This document shows positions 51,440 to 61,398 of a DNA stretch of 64,000 nucleotides, one piece after another (within the stretch, counting starts at the first letter, position 1; each line of letters opens with the position of its first letter). The notes below the pieces were generated by a model. The model searched no databases. It saw only the letters and a program-made list of their open reading frames with translations, and was not told the origin of the DNA. The position numbers were made by a program, and so were the translations under genes. Source of the DNA: an uncultured Bacteroidales bacterium (GTDB lineage Bacteria; Bacteroidota; Bacteroidia; Bacteroidales; UBA932); contig CAMJHF010000003.1 in assembly GCA_946405435.1 (NCBI GenBank), positions 1 through 64,000 on the forward strand, given 5' to 3'.

Positions 51440-52608
51440 TTGAAAGGTCCGTCAACTTGAATTATATTGTATTCGAAATTAGTGTCATCCAACAAATATA
51501 CAAAAAATTCTTCTCCGCCGGGCATCACCCTTATCACCACATGTCCGTTCATGCCGGAGGCCTTGTCGTAGATGTCTTTGTGCAGGTTTCGCTGTTCTTC
51601 TCCGAGGTTGGTAAAGTAGTATTTTGTGTCCAGGCCCATCGGATTGTCCAGCAACAGGTGGGTGAGAGTCTCTACGTCGGGCTGGATTTCCCTGACCGAG
51701 AACACCTGCGTCACGACCACCTGCGGCCGGTAGATGCCCATGGTCTCGTCTTTCATGCAGTGATACGAGAAATGGTGGTCTGCCTTCATGGCCTCGATGG
51801 GCCTGCCGATGGCGCGTGCCACCGGATACGCCACGGCGCCGTTGCCGCCGGCGTCGCCTCCGGTGTAGTAGTCAAAGTCTCCGTAGCTCAGCAGGAAACA
51901 GCACGAAGCGCCGTTTTCTTTCATGTCTTTGCCCTCGTACACGTTGACCTTCTTGGTGCCGTCCCACACGATTCCGCTGGCGGCGTAGTTGGTGATCTTG
52001 AAATTCCTGTAGCGGCAGGGCCGGTGGCGGAGGCGCATCTGTCCGGTGTCCCCGACCTTCATGCTCTCGGCCTTCATGCCGTCGTGGGCGGTGGCGTAGC
52101 GCACGAATTTGGGATAGAATGTGCTGTGCGAGCTGGACGGCAGCCAGATGCTCTCGTATTCAGGATATGAGCGGTCTATCAGAGTGCGGATGGGAATCTC
52201 CTTCTGCAGGGCCGCAATGCCGGTGAGCACATAGCCTCCCTCCGGCTCGACTTCCATGCCCTCTTCCTCCGTGCCGAAATGGTCCATGTGATAATGGGTT
52301 ATGAGGGCATAGTCCAGGGCGCCTTTGGACTTGCGGGGCATGAAATGCCGGATATATCGGGCATAGACCTCGCAGGGACGCACATCGGCCGATGGCTTAG
52401 GCGGCACACTGGGGTATCTTTTTGATTTCCAGTTAATCCATTCTCCGGCGTCTACCAGCATGGTGGTGCCGTCGGGCAGGATAAAGAATGTGCACTCTCC
52501 CCGGCCGGAATTGATGGCATGAATGTCGAGATACCCCTCCTGCCACGGGGGCAGGGGGGTGCCTGCGACAACGGCTGACGCCAGAATGGAAACCAACAGT
52601 TTTATCAT
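51430..52608 (-). CDS. Secreted MBL-fold hydrolase (MBL paralog 3)
   Basis: WQEGYLDIHAINSGRGECTFFILPDGTTMLVDAGEW; HYHMDHFG; MKADHH; GPFKCK. Confidence 0.87.
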   Translation of the reverse strand: MIKLLVSILASAVVAGTPLPPWQEGYLDIHAINSGRGECTFFILPDGTTMLVDAGEWINWKSKRYPSVPPKPSADVRPCEVYARYIRHFMPRKSKGALDYALITHYHMDHFGTEEEGMEVEPEGGYVLTGIAALQKEIPIRTLIDRSYPEYESIWLPSSSHSTFYPKFVRYATAHDGMKAESMKVGDTGQMRLRHRPCRYRNFKITNYAASGIVWDGTKKVNVYEGKDMKENGASCCFLLSYGDFDYYTGGDAGGNGAVAYPVARAIGRPIEAMKADHHFSYHCMKDETMGIYRPQVVVTQVFSVREIQPDVETLTHLLLDNPMGLDTKYYFTNLGEEQRNLHKDIYDKASGMNGHVVIRVMPGGEEFFVYLLDDTNFEYNIIQVDGPFKCK

Positions 52609-54542
52609 TTCTTATTAACCTTGATGTCGAATACGAAAATACGCGGGGCGTTCTTGGCACCCTTGGGACAGTCGATCTTTAGCTTGGTTGCACTTGTAAG
52701 GCCGCTGGCTTCAAGCCTTATGTGCGAAATGGGCTTGTCGATGTCGGCGTTGTTCCAGGAATGGGGGAAGTAGTCGTTGTCCTCGAGCCTCAGTGTAGTG
52801 CCGCCATCCTCGAAACTGCCCAGTGCTGAAGTGGCTTCGGGGAAGGACGTTCCGGCCTGGCTGGCTGCGACATAGGCATCGCGGGTTATAGTGCCGGAAG
52901 TGAAGCTTCCGCCATTCTCGAGCATGACGAATACCGGGTCGGTGGAAGACGTCGAGAAACGTGCGATTTCAATTTCGATGACCGCGTCGGCACTTCCCTC
53001 TATGCTGCTGAACGCAGGGGTAGTCATGGCTCCGGCGATGGCTCCGGCGCAGAGCTGCAGTCCGCCCGGGCGCTCGGCCGCATACTCGAACACCCAGTCC
53101 TGGAAACCATAGGCCTGCATGTATTCAGGCTTGGCTTCGGGTGCCGTGGACACGTCGACAGGGTAGTCGAAAGTAAATGCACCGTTATTCTGGGTGACGG
53201 TGCCGCTGGAGGGAAGATAACCGTCGTAGGTGTCCGCCTTCTGCCCGTTGCCGTCGGCGGGGGCAATGTAGTCTCCACCCATGGTGCAGAGGTCGAAGTC
53301 CTCGTGGAAGATGACTGCCGGATCAGGCTCCGTGACCAGGTAGATGCTGTATTTGGGAGAGGCGGAATCGGAATTGTCGAAGCGGACATGCATCTTGCCG
53401 GGACTCTCCAGGTCGACGGTAAACGGATTGTTGTTCACATCAGTCTGTACCATGGTACCGATTGCCCTTTTGACATAGTATTTGCGCTTGCTCTTGCCGG
53501 CATTCTTGATTTTGGCAACCGGAAGGGCTGAGGCCTCAGAGGAAATGGTGCCCAGGCCGCCTGCTCCTGAGCTGGTGGCGAAACCATAGGGTACGCCGTC
53601 GAATTCTACTGTGAAGCTGGTAGTGGCGGGAATCTCGAATTCGCCTTCGAACACGCCGGGGGCCGACGCTTCCATTACGGTGCGCTCGCCTCCGATGTTG
53701 ATGCGGCACGGCGGTGCGGCCACTTCGGCGCATGCAACGTTCATTGCGTGAAGCTCTGCCCTGGATATTCCGGTGGTGTAGTCGCTGAGCACTTGTTCGA
53801 TTACCGCGGCGCCTTTCGTGTCAAACATGGAGGCTTTTATGGACTCATAATCGGCCACCGGCACCGGCACGAGAGCGTAGAGGGTCTTGCCCGCGCCTTT
53901 GACGGTGAGGGTAAGGTCGCTGCCGGACACGGCGTCGGAAGGCTTGAGACCCTCTTCGAGTATGCGGCTCACCGGTGCCTTGAAGGTTCCGCTCAAGGCT
54001 CCCTCGGGGCTGGAAAGCACTATTTTGGTGGCCTCGGCGGGGAAGTTGTCCATGGCCAGGTTGAGGAAGCCCACAGCCTGCTTGAAGTTAACTTCCCAAG
54101 TGTCGCCTATTGAGCCCACGAGCACGCCGGGGTAAGTGGAAGATACTGCGGCCGCGATGGATTCATCGAGCTTGAGGGTAAGGTCGGAGCCCGACAGGCT
54201 CACTGCGGCGGCAGCCGGATACACGGCTATGTCTCCAAGCTGCTTGCCGGCGGGGATGGAGCCGCTGAAAACGGCTCTCTTGGTGTCGCCTGTGCCGTCC
54301 AGTTTGAACGTCACCAGGCTTCCGTCGGTGCATGCCACGGCAATCTCGTCGGATGCTTCCCATGTGCCATGGCCCCTGTCGTCCATGAACACCTTGGTTT
54401 GCAGGTTCTCGAAGGTGGCAAGCAGGCTCACCTCGCCGGTGCGGTTGAGAGTCTGGTCGGGAGTCCATGTCTCGTAGCTGTAATCTTTGCAGCCGGCAAT
54501 CAGCATGGCTGCAGCAGCAATAAATATGATATGTCTTTTCAT
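52605..54542 (-). CDS. Fimbrillin-like lipoprotein
   Basis: MKRHIIFIAAAAMLIAGCKDY lipobox; GTWEASDEIAVACTDG. Confidence 0.8.
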   Translation of the reverse strand: MKRHIIFIAAAAMLIAGCKDYSYETWTPDQTLNRTGEVSLLATFENLQTKVFMDDRGHGTWEASDEIAVACTDGSLVTFKLDGTGDTKRAVFSGSIPAGKQLGDIAVYPAAAAVSLSGSDLTLKLDESIAAAVSSTYPGVLVGSIGDTWEVNFKQAVGFLNLAMDNFPAEATKIVLSSPEGALSGTFKAPVSRILEEGLKPSDAVSGSDLTLTVKGAGKTLYALVPVPVADYESIKASMFDTKGAAVIEQVLSDYTTGISRAELHAMNVACAEVAAPPCRINIGGERTVMEASAPGVFEGEFEIPATTSFTVEFDGVPYGFATSSGAGGLGTISSEASALPVAKIKNAGKSKRKYYVKRAIGTMVQTDVNNNPFTVDLESPGKMHVRFDNSDSASPKYSIYLVTEPDPAVIFHEDFDLCTMGGDYIAPADGNGQKADTYDGYLPSSGTVTQNNGAFTFDYPVDVSTAPEAKPEYMQAYGFQDWVFEYAAERPGGLQLCAGAIAGAMTTPAFSSIEGSADAVIEIEIARFSTSSTDPVFVMLENGGSFTSGTITRDAYVAASQAGTSFPEATSALGSFEDGGTTLRLEDNDYFPHSWNNADIDKPISHIRLEASGLTSATKLKIDCPKGAKNAPRIFVFDIKVNKK

Positions 54543-54553
54543 ACTTCAGTAGA

Positions 54554-56356
54554 TTAATAACCGGGGTTCTGGTTCTCCTGGCCGATGGCGGCGTTGGTGC
54601 GGATTTCCCTGTCGGGAAGCGGCCAGAGCTCGTCTTTGCCGGGCTGATAGTACAGATTGATGAGGGTGCGGAGGTTGAAAGCCTTGCCGTCCCAGGTGTC
54701 GGAAGTGTTGTAGCTGACCGTCCAGTTCTCGTCAATTGTAGGCTTTGCGTTGGAAATGATGTCCTTGAAGCCGGGAGCGTACTGGGGGCCGTTCATGACC
54801 TTTTCCGCAAGTGCGCGGCCGTCGGACATTTTCCAGCGGCGTATATCGAACCAGCGGAAGCCTTCGTCGCACAGTTCAACGGTGCGCTCGTAACGCAGGG
54901 CGCTGCGGAGTTCTGCGCGGTCCAGGGTAGTAATCTTCGGCATCTTTACCCTCTGACGCACCTGGTTGATGTCGTTCTGTGCGCGTTTGAGGTCGCCGCC
55001 GTCCCACTCGATATTGGCTTCGGCGTCGATGAGCAGCAGCTCGGCGTAACGCATTATGCACACGTCCAGGTCGTCCTCATAGGTGTTGGTGAGGGTGGCA
55101 CCGTAGTAGGCCGGATCGCCGAATTTGCGCCACAGGTAGCCGCCGGGGCCCTTGGTGCCGTTGGGGCCGTACTCGCTCTTGTTGCCATAGACGTCGTTGT
55201 TGTTGACCATGGCTCCGGTGTTGTAGTCGCGCACCTGCTTCTTGGAGGGGTCGGTGCTGTATTCAACTCCGTTGTAGCGGGTGTCTGAGCGCAGGCAGTA
55301 CAGGTCCAGACGGGGATCGCGATGGTTCCATGGATCCTGCCAGTTGTAGAGGGGCGACTCGGTTATGGACTTGCCGTCGGTACACTGGAAGGTGTCCATC
55401 AGGGCCTGGGAAGGACCGCATCCGGCAGCGCCGTTATGGACTCGGGAGGAGTAGGTGTAAACCATTGCGTGAGTGTTGGATGCGGCCAGTTTGTTGAACT
55501 GTATGCCCCACATCCACTCGTCGCTCTTCTCGCCTTCATAGCCGTGCAGATTGGCGGCGGAAGGCTCTCCCTCCGTGGCTGCATTGGGATAGTAGGTGCA
55601 GTCCAGGGGCTCCAGCTTGTACACGCCCTCGGCGAGTTCCATGGCTATGCGGGAGTATTTTGCCGCCTCCTCGAAACGTCCCCAGTTAAGGCAGATGCGT
55701 GCCTTGAGGGTATAGGCGGCAGCCCTGCCCAGGCGGGCGGTGCCCCATGTGTTCTTGTCCCAGCGCACCGGGAGATAGTTCAGCAGGTCGTCGTCCATGT
55801 CTTTGAGGATGCGGTCGATGACCTGCTCCCTGGGAACACGAGGGTACTCGTAGTCGGTGAGGGTCAGGCAGTGGTCGATGAAGGGAATGTCGCCGTAGAA
55901 CTGGCAGCCCATGTCGTAAACCAGGGCCCTGAGGCTCAGCAGTTCCGCCTTGAACTGCATGTAAGTCTCTTCCGACATCTTGTCCTTGATGTTGTCCAGG
56001 TTGTCGAGCACCAGATGGATACGGCCGGCCGTCTTGTAAATCCTGGTGTACATGATGGTTGCGGCGCTGGTGGTCTGCGTGGCCGTGGAGGTCACGAGCA
56101 GGTTCCAGCTGCTCAGGCCGATACGGGTGGTTCCTATGTCGGTGAGGTTGTCCACGAAACGCCAGGGATACGGACAGTACTGGCTAACCGAGTTTGCAAG
56201 GTTCTTATAGCTTACCAGGACTCCGGCCAGGGCTTCCTCCTCGCTTGCGGGGAAGGTTCCGGTGGACGGACCGTTGAGCGGGTAGCGCTCCAGGGCTTTT
56301 TCGCAGGATGCAAGCGCAAGTACCGATGCAAGAATCAATATGATGTACTTTTTCAT
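54554..56356 (-). CDS. SusD/RagB-family nutrient-binding lipoprotein
   Basis: MKKYIILILASVLALASCEKALERYPLNGPSTGTFPASEEEA; C-terminal RYERTVELCDEGFRWFDIRRWK, LWPLPDREIRTN. Confidence 0.93.
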   Translation of the reverse strand: MKKYIILILASVLALASCEKALERYPLNGPSTGTFPASEEEALAGVLVSYKNLANSVSQYCPYPWRFVDNLTDIGTTRIGLSSWNLLVTSTATQTTSAATIMYTRIYKTAGRIHLVLDNLDNIKDKMSEETYMQFKAELLSLRALVYDMGCQFYGDIPFIDHCLTLTDYEYPRVPREQVIDRILKDMDDDLLNYLPVRWDKNTWGTARLGRAAAYTLKARICLNWGRFEEAAKYSRIAMELAEGVYKLEPLDCTYYPNAATEGEPSAANLHGYEGEKSDEWMWGIQFNKLAASNTHAMVYTYSSRVHNGAAGCGPSQALMDTFQCTDGKSITESPLYNWQDPWNHRDPRLDLYCLRSDTRYNGVEYSTDPSKKQVRDYNTGAMVNNNDVYGNKSEYGPNGTKGPGGYLWRKFGDPAYYGATLTNTYEDDLDVCIMRYAELLLIDAEANIEWDGGDLKRAQNDINQVRQRVKMPKITTLDRAELRSALRYERTVELCDEGFRWFDIRRWKMSDGRALAEKVMNGPQYAPGFKDIISNAKPTIDENWTVSYNTSDTWDGKAFNLRTLINLYYQPGKDELWPLPDREIRTNAAIGQENQNPGY

Positions 56357-56361
56357 GACGC

Positions 56362-59300
56362 TTAGAATTTAATGTCCACTCCGAATGTATAGGTAGATAC
56401 CAGAGGGTAGTTCGTGGCAGTAGCTCCGGCCTGTACGCCGTCGCCGCTGGTTGTGAACATGTTCTCCGGGTCGTAACCCTGCCAGTATTTGGTGAGGGTG
56501 AAGAGGTTGGTGGCGTTGGCGAAGAGCGTCAGGTTGCTGATCTTGGCTTTCTTCATCAACTTCTTTGGGAAAGTGTAGCTGAACTGCAGGTTCTTGAGGC
56601 GGCAGTACGCGGCGTCCGCCATCCAGAAGCTTGAATTCTTCTTGCTCAGCTCGCTGGCGTAGCTCAGGCGGGGGAAGTGCCCGTCGGGGGTATCGGGAGT
56701 CCAGCGGTCCAGGTGCTCGGTGCGGAAGGTACCGCCCTGTACGCATGGCTGGGTGTAGTAGCCGTTGAGGTAGGCGTTGAGCTTGCCCACGCCCTGGAAC
56801 TGGGCGCTGAGGTTGAAGCCCTTCCAGCCTATGCTCAGAGTGGTTCCGAAGGTGTAGCGGGGGATGGTGCTGCCGATGATCTGGCGGTCCTGGTCGTCGA
56901 TCTTGCCGTCAGGGGCGGGAATCTTGTTGCCCTTGGCGTCGAGGATGTATTCCCCGTTTTCGTCCACCTTGAAGTCGCCGGCCACGTCTTCATAGATAAG
57001 GTCGCCGGGTTTGGTCTCCATGCCGTACTGCGGGCAGGTGGCGTTGACCTGGTCGGCCTCTTCCTGGCTGCGGGCCATGCCTATGCACTTCAGACCGTAG
57101 ATAGATTTGATGGCGTAGCCCTCTTCGTTGCGCAGCAGGTCTCCGGATGCGGTGCCCTTCATGTCTATGATCTGGTTGACTACGTCGCTGAGGTTGGCGT
57201 CCACGCCCCAGCTCCAGTCGCCCTTGCGGTCGTGGTAGCCTATCCCGAGCTCCCATCCCACGTTGCGTACGATGCCGGCGTTCTGGAAGGGAGCGTTGAG
57301 GCCTATGCTGGCGGGGATGTCAAGTTCCATCAGGATGCCGTATGTGGTCTTGTAGTACCAGTCGGCGGTGAGGGTGAGTTTGTCGAAGAACGTTCCGTCG
57401 ATACCCACATCGTACATCTCGGAGGTCTCCCAGGTAATCTCCTCGTTGGCCAGGTTGTTCAGGCCCACGATGGGATAGATAATGTCGTTGGCCGAGATAC
57501 TGGAAATCGTAAGCCTCTGGATTGTAGGGTAATAGTCATCGCCGAGGTTCTGGTTTCCCAGCTGTCCGTAGGAGGCGCGGATCTTGAGTTCGTTGACGTT
57601 GTTCCGTATGCCCTGCATCCAGGGCTCCTCGGTGATTCGCCATGCGGCAGATGCGGAGGGGAAGATGCCCCACCTGTGCCCCTTGGCAAAGCGGGAGGAG
57701 CCGTCGAAGCGGATATTGGCCTCGAAGAGGTAGCGCTCCTTGTAGTTGTAGTTCAGCCTGCCGAAGAAGGAGGCCAGCGCCCACTGGTATTCGGCTCCGC
57801 TGTTCTCCTTGAGTTCGTTGTCGGCGCCGGCATTGATAGTGTGGTACTGGGGATACTGGAAATCACGCCTGTAGGCTCCCAGGGTGCGGTTGTCCATGTC
57901 TTCGTAGGAAGCGCCGGCAAGCAGCGTCACATCGTGTGCCCTGGCAAAGTTGTGGTGTGCCTTGGCGGTAAAGAGATAGTTGCCGTAAATGGTGCGGCTG
58001 ATGCTCTCGCGCAGGGAGTTGTATTCCCGGTTCTTGATGGGGGATACGGTTCCGTAAGCATCTGAATAATAGGTGACAAGGTCATGGAAGGTATGTGTCT
58101 CGCTCTGGGTGATGCGGGGGGCGAGGGTGCCTTCAAGGGTGAGCCATTTCCAGGGCTTGTAGCTCAGGGCCAGTGCTCCGGCCAGGCGGAAGGTCTCGCT
58201 GGTTACCTGTCCGCCCACGCCCAGGTCCATCATGGGCAGGGGGTTGACCGTACCGCCGGTGAACGGGGCGTAGGTGCCGTTAGACCATTCTGCCAGGAAC
58301 AGAGGGTCGCGGGCGTTCATCATGTTGAAGAAGCCGCTTTGGTTGGGGTGATAGTGCCGCAGGCCGTAACTTCCGGACAGGTCGAAGCGCATGCCGACCT
58401 TGTCGTTGATCTCTACGTTCATGTTGTTGCGGAAGTTGTAGCGCTTGAAGTCGGCGCTCTTGACTATGCCCCTCTGGTCAAGGTAGCCGAGGCTGGTGAG
58501 GGTGCGTATCTTGCCAGAAGTGGCGCTCAGGCTCAGGTTGTGCTGATGCATCAGGCCGCTGCCGTTCAGGGCGTGCTGCTTCCAGTTGACGATGGGGTAG
58601 TTGTCGGGATCCAGCCAGTTGTTCTTGAGGTAGTTGCTTATGTACTCGTCGGTGTAGATGGAAGTTCCGCCGTCGTTCTCGGTGGCCTCGCGGTTGAGTA
58701 TCATGTAGTCGATGGGGCCCACGGTGTCGGGCGTGGTGGTAGGTGTCTGCCAGCCCACGTAACCGCGGTAGCTAACGCTGGACTTGCCTTTCTCGGCGCG
58801 CTTGGTGGTGATGAGGATGACGCCGTTGGCTGCACGGGAGCCGTAGATTGCCGAGGAGGCCGCATCCTTGAGCACGGAGATTTTGTCTATCTGCGTAGCG
58901 TCCACCGAGTTGATGCTTCCCTCGATACCGTCGATGAGCACCAGCGGGGCCGCACTGCTGCCGCCGAAGGTGCCGATACCGCGGATGCGGATGTTGCCCG
59001 TGTCGGCGCCGGGACCGCCACCGTTGGTGGTGACGGTGACTCCGGGAATGCTGCCCTGGAGCGCGGTGGAAGCCTGCGTAATGGGCTTGTTGTCAAGCAC
59101 GTCGGAGGAAATTGCGCCCACGGCTCCGGTAAGGTTGACCTTTTTCTGGGTGCCGTAGCCGACCACCACCACGTCGTCCAGGAATTCGGAGTCGGTCTGA
59201 AGGTTGACGGTGTACTGGCTCTTCTTGCCCACGGTGAATTCCTGGTCCGAAAAGCCCAGGAACGAGGCCACCAGCACGTCGCCTTCCCTGGCGGGAATGG

Positions 59301-59760
59301 TAAAGTTGCCGGAGTTGTCGGTTACCGTGCCTGTATTCGTGCCCTTGATGAATACCGAGGCTCCTGGAAGGGGCTCGCCTTCGGGATCCAGCACGCGGCC
59401 AGTCACTTGAGGCTTGCCCTGCGGCTGCCCTGCCTGAGGCGTGGTTCCTATGTTGCTGAGTACGATGTTGCCCTCTATGATGGAGGCTCGTACGTCGGTT
59501 CCGCGGAACACTTCTTCCAGGATGGCCAGGACGTCTTTGTCGCGGGCGTTGATGGTAACGCGCCTTGACTTGTCGAACGCGGCGTCATTGTAGAAGAATG
59601 TGTATCCGCTTTGCTGCTCGATTGTCTTGAGCACGGCCGACACGGTCTGGCTGTCGGCGTTGACGGAAATCCTGCGCGTCTGCGCTCCCAGTTGCAGGGT
59701 GGCTGCAAGGAGAAGCGTCGCGAGTGCGATTCCCGCCGGAATTTTGTGGATTCTTCCCAT
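56362..59760 (-). CDS. SusC/RagA TonB-dependent receptor with N-terminal STN domain
   Basis: STN region (VNADSQTVSAVLKTIEQQSGYTFFYND), carboxypeptidase-like plug, GYGTQKKVNLTGAVG, ANGVILITTK. Confidence 0.95.
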   Translation of the reverse strand: MGRIHKIPAGIALATLLLAATLQLGAQTRRISVNADSQTVSAVLKTIEQQSGYTFFYNDAAFDKSRRVTINARDKDVLAILEEVFRGTDVRASIIEGNIVLSNIGTTPQAGQPQGKPQVTGRVLDPEGEPLPGASVFIKGTNTGTVTDNSGNFTIPAREGDVLVASFLGFSDQEFTVGKKSQYTVNLQTDSEFLDDVVVVGYGTQKKVNLTGAVGAISSDVLDNKPITQASTALQGSIPGVTVTTNGGGPGADTGNIRIRGIGTFGGSSAAPLVLIDGIEGSINSVDATQIDKISVLKDAASSAIYGSRAANGVILITTKRAEKGKSSVSYRGYVGWQTPTTTPDTVGPIDYMILNREATENDGGTSIYTDEYISNYLKNNWLDPDNYPIVNWKQHALNGSGLMHQHNLSLSATSGKIRTLTSLGYLDQRGIVKSADFKRYNFRNNMNVEINDKVGMRFDLSGSYGLRHYHPNQSGFFNMMNARDPLFLAEWSNGTYAPFTGGTVNPLPMMDLGVGGQVTSETFRLAGALALSYKPWKWLTLEGTLAPRITQSETHTFHDLVTYYSDAYGTVSPIKNREYNSLRESISRTIYGNYLFTAKAHHNFARAHDVTLLAGASYEDMDNRTLGAYRRDFQYPQYHTINAGADNELKENSGAEYQWALASFFGRLNYNYKERYLFEANIRFDGSSRFAKGHRWGIFPSASAAWRITEEPWMQGIRNNVNELKIRASYGQLGNQNLGDDYYPTIQRLTISSISANDIIYPIVGLNNLANEEITWETSEMYDVGIDGTFFDKLTLTADWYYKTTYGILMELDIPASIGLNAPFQNAGIVRNVGWELGIGYHDRKGDWSWGVDANLSDVVNQIIDMKGTASGDLLRNEEGYAIKSIYGLKCIGMARSQEEADQVNATCPQYGMETKPGDLIYEDVAGDFKVDENGEYILDAKGNKIPAPDGKIDDQDRQIIGSTIPRYTFGTTLSIGWKGFNLSAQFQGVGKLNAYLNGYYTQPCVQGGTFRTEHLDRWTPDTPDGHFPRLSYASELSKKNSSFWMADAAYCRLKNLQFSYTFPKKLMKKAKISNLTLFANATNLFTLTKYWQGYDPENMFTTSGDGVQAGATATNYPLVSTYTFGVDIKF

Positions 59761-59767
59761 AGTGTTA

Positions 59768-60787
59768 TTAGTATACGATTATGACTTGACGGCCCGAAAC
59801 ATTGTCGGAGTCCGTACCCTTGAAATCTGAATCGAAGTGGATGTTGGTGGTCCGCTTGAAGTGTTCGAGCACCACTTCCAGGGTCTGGCCGCTGAAGGTT
59901 CCTGTGTAGCGGTTGTCCAGAAGAGACTCGTTGCGCACGAGGAACTCTACGTTGAAGCGGTTGCCTATGGCCCTGAGAGCCTCCTCGAGGCTGGTGTTGT
60001 CCAGTACTGTCCTGCCGTCTTTCCAGGCGGTTACCCCGGCTCCGTCGGCTTGGCGGCGGGTGAGCCGGCCGGTCTCGGCGCTGAAGGTGCACTGCTGTCC
60101 CGGGGACATCGCCACGGTGCGCTCGCGGCCGCCAGGGGCAGGGACATGGAGGATGACAGAGCCGGAAAGCAGGGTTGTCCGCACCTCCGAATACTTGTCC
60201 GAATAGGCCTCGACATCGAACTCTGTGCCGGTTACTTCCACCTTGGCGGACCCTGCGTGCACGAAGAATTTGCGTCCGGGGTCTTTTGCCACCTCGAAAT
60301 ACCCTTCACCTTCGAGGGTGACCTCCCTTGTTCGGCCGAAGCGCGAAGGATAGCTGAGAGTGGAGTTGGAATTGAGCCACACTCGGCTACCGTCCGGAAG
60401 TGTGGTTTGGGCGGTCATGCCGGTGGTGGAGCGGAGTTCCACCTGGGACGTCCCGCGACCGCTGGACAGCTGGATCGCCATCCAGACCGAAACAATCAGC
60501 AGTGGAATGCTGCAGACGGCGGCAAACACAGTGGCAAAGCGCAGGGCTTTGCGGCCGTTGTTGCGTAGGAATCCGGCATGGAGCCTTTTCAGGGCATTCT
60601 CTGTGTCGGCGCTGTCGATTGCTTCCATCCTGGAACCGAGGTGCTCCAGGCGCATATATTGCTGGGCTTTGATGCGATTGGCGGAACTTTGGCAAATCCA
60701 CTCGTCGATTTGCCTGCCCTGGTCGGCAGAGACGTTCCCGCTTGCATATTCGGGCAGCAAGGCCTCGATTTCTTTTTCGCTTAACAT
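59768..60787 (-). CDS. FecR-family anti-sigma factor
   Basis: TLPDGSRVWLNSNSTLSYPSRFG...REVTLEGEGYFEVAKDPGRKFFVHAG. Confidence 0.93.
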   Translation of the reverse strand: MLSEKEIEALLPEYASGNVSADQGRQIDEWICQSSANRIKAQQYMRLEHLGSRMEAIDSADTENALKRLHAGFLRNNGRKALRFATVFAAVCSIPLLIVSVWMAIQLSSGRGTSQVELRSTTGMTAQTTLPDGSRVWLNSNSTLSYPSRFGRTREVTLEGEGYFEVAKDPGRKFFVHAGSAKVEVTGTEFDVEAYSDKYSEVRTTLLSGSVILHVPAPGGRERTVAMSPGQQCTFSAETGRLTRRQADGAGVTAWKDGRTVLDNTSLEEALRAIGNRFNVEFLVRNESLLDNRYTGTFSGQTLEVVLEHFKRTTNIHFDSDFKGTDSDNVSGRQVIIVY

Positions 60788-60831
60788 ACTATATAGACAG
60801 CCAAGCGGGATTATTCCCTAAATAATTTTAT

Positions 60832-60839
60832 TATATTTG
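60832..60839 (+). promoter_or_regulatory. -7 box TATATTTG
   Basis: 20 bp upstream of the ECF sigma ATG at 60859. Confidence 0.5.
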
Positions 60840-60858
60840 TGACGAAGACCACAGAACT

Positions 60859-61398
60859 ATGATCGAAGACAAGCAACTCATCCTGCAGATACGCAACGGA
60901 GACCGCGGAGCCTTTGACAGGCTGTTCCGCAGGTGGTATCCGACGCTGCTTGCCTATGCTTGTCACTATCTGCCCCGGGAAGATGCCGAAGACGTGGTCC
61001 AGGATGTAATGTCTTCGTTGTGGACCAATTCGGGAAACATCGTTATCAAGGGAGAAACAGGTCCCTACCTGCATGCTGCCGTGCGGAACCGTTGCCTGAA
61101 CTGTCTGGAGCATTCAGTCGTCGGCAAACGCTACCATTCCTCTGTGCGTCAGTCCGTTATCGATGCTGTCAGCATTGATGACCAGACTTCCGTGCGCGAA
61201 CTTATTTCACTTCTGTCCGATGCGCTCGAGGCTCTGCCGCCCGAGCAGCGGGAGGCCTTCCGCAAGAGCCGTTCCGAGGGACTCAAATACAATCAGATAG
61301 CTGCCGAGAGCAAAGTGTCGGTGAAGACTGTCGAGTATCGTATCTCTCAGGCGCTCAGAAAGTTGCGTTTTGCCCTCGCGGACTACTTGCACAAGTAG
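60859..61398 (+). CDS. ECF RNA polymerase sigma factor
   Basis: FDRLFRRWYPTLLAYACHYLPREDAEDVVQDVM; sigma4 AALPPEQREAFRKSRSEGLKYNQIAAESKVSVKTVEYRIS-type region. Confidence 0.94.
   Translation: MIEDKQLILQIRNGDRGAFDRLFRRWYPTLLAYACHYLPREDAEDVVQDVMSSLWTNSGNIVIKGETGPYLHAAVRNRCLNCLEHSVVGKRYHSSVRQSVIDAVSIDDQTSVRELISLLSDALEALPPEQREAFRKSRSEGLKYNQIAAESKVSVKTVEYRISQALRKLRFALADYLHK

Noticed and set aside
56677-59568. 462-aa and 494-aa plus-strand ORFs
   Set aside because: Antisense to SusC, whose full-length frame is intact with STN, plug and barrel signatures.
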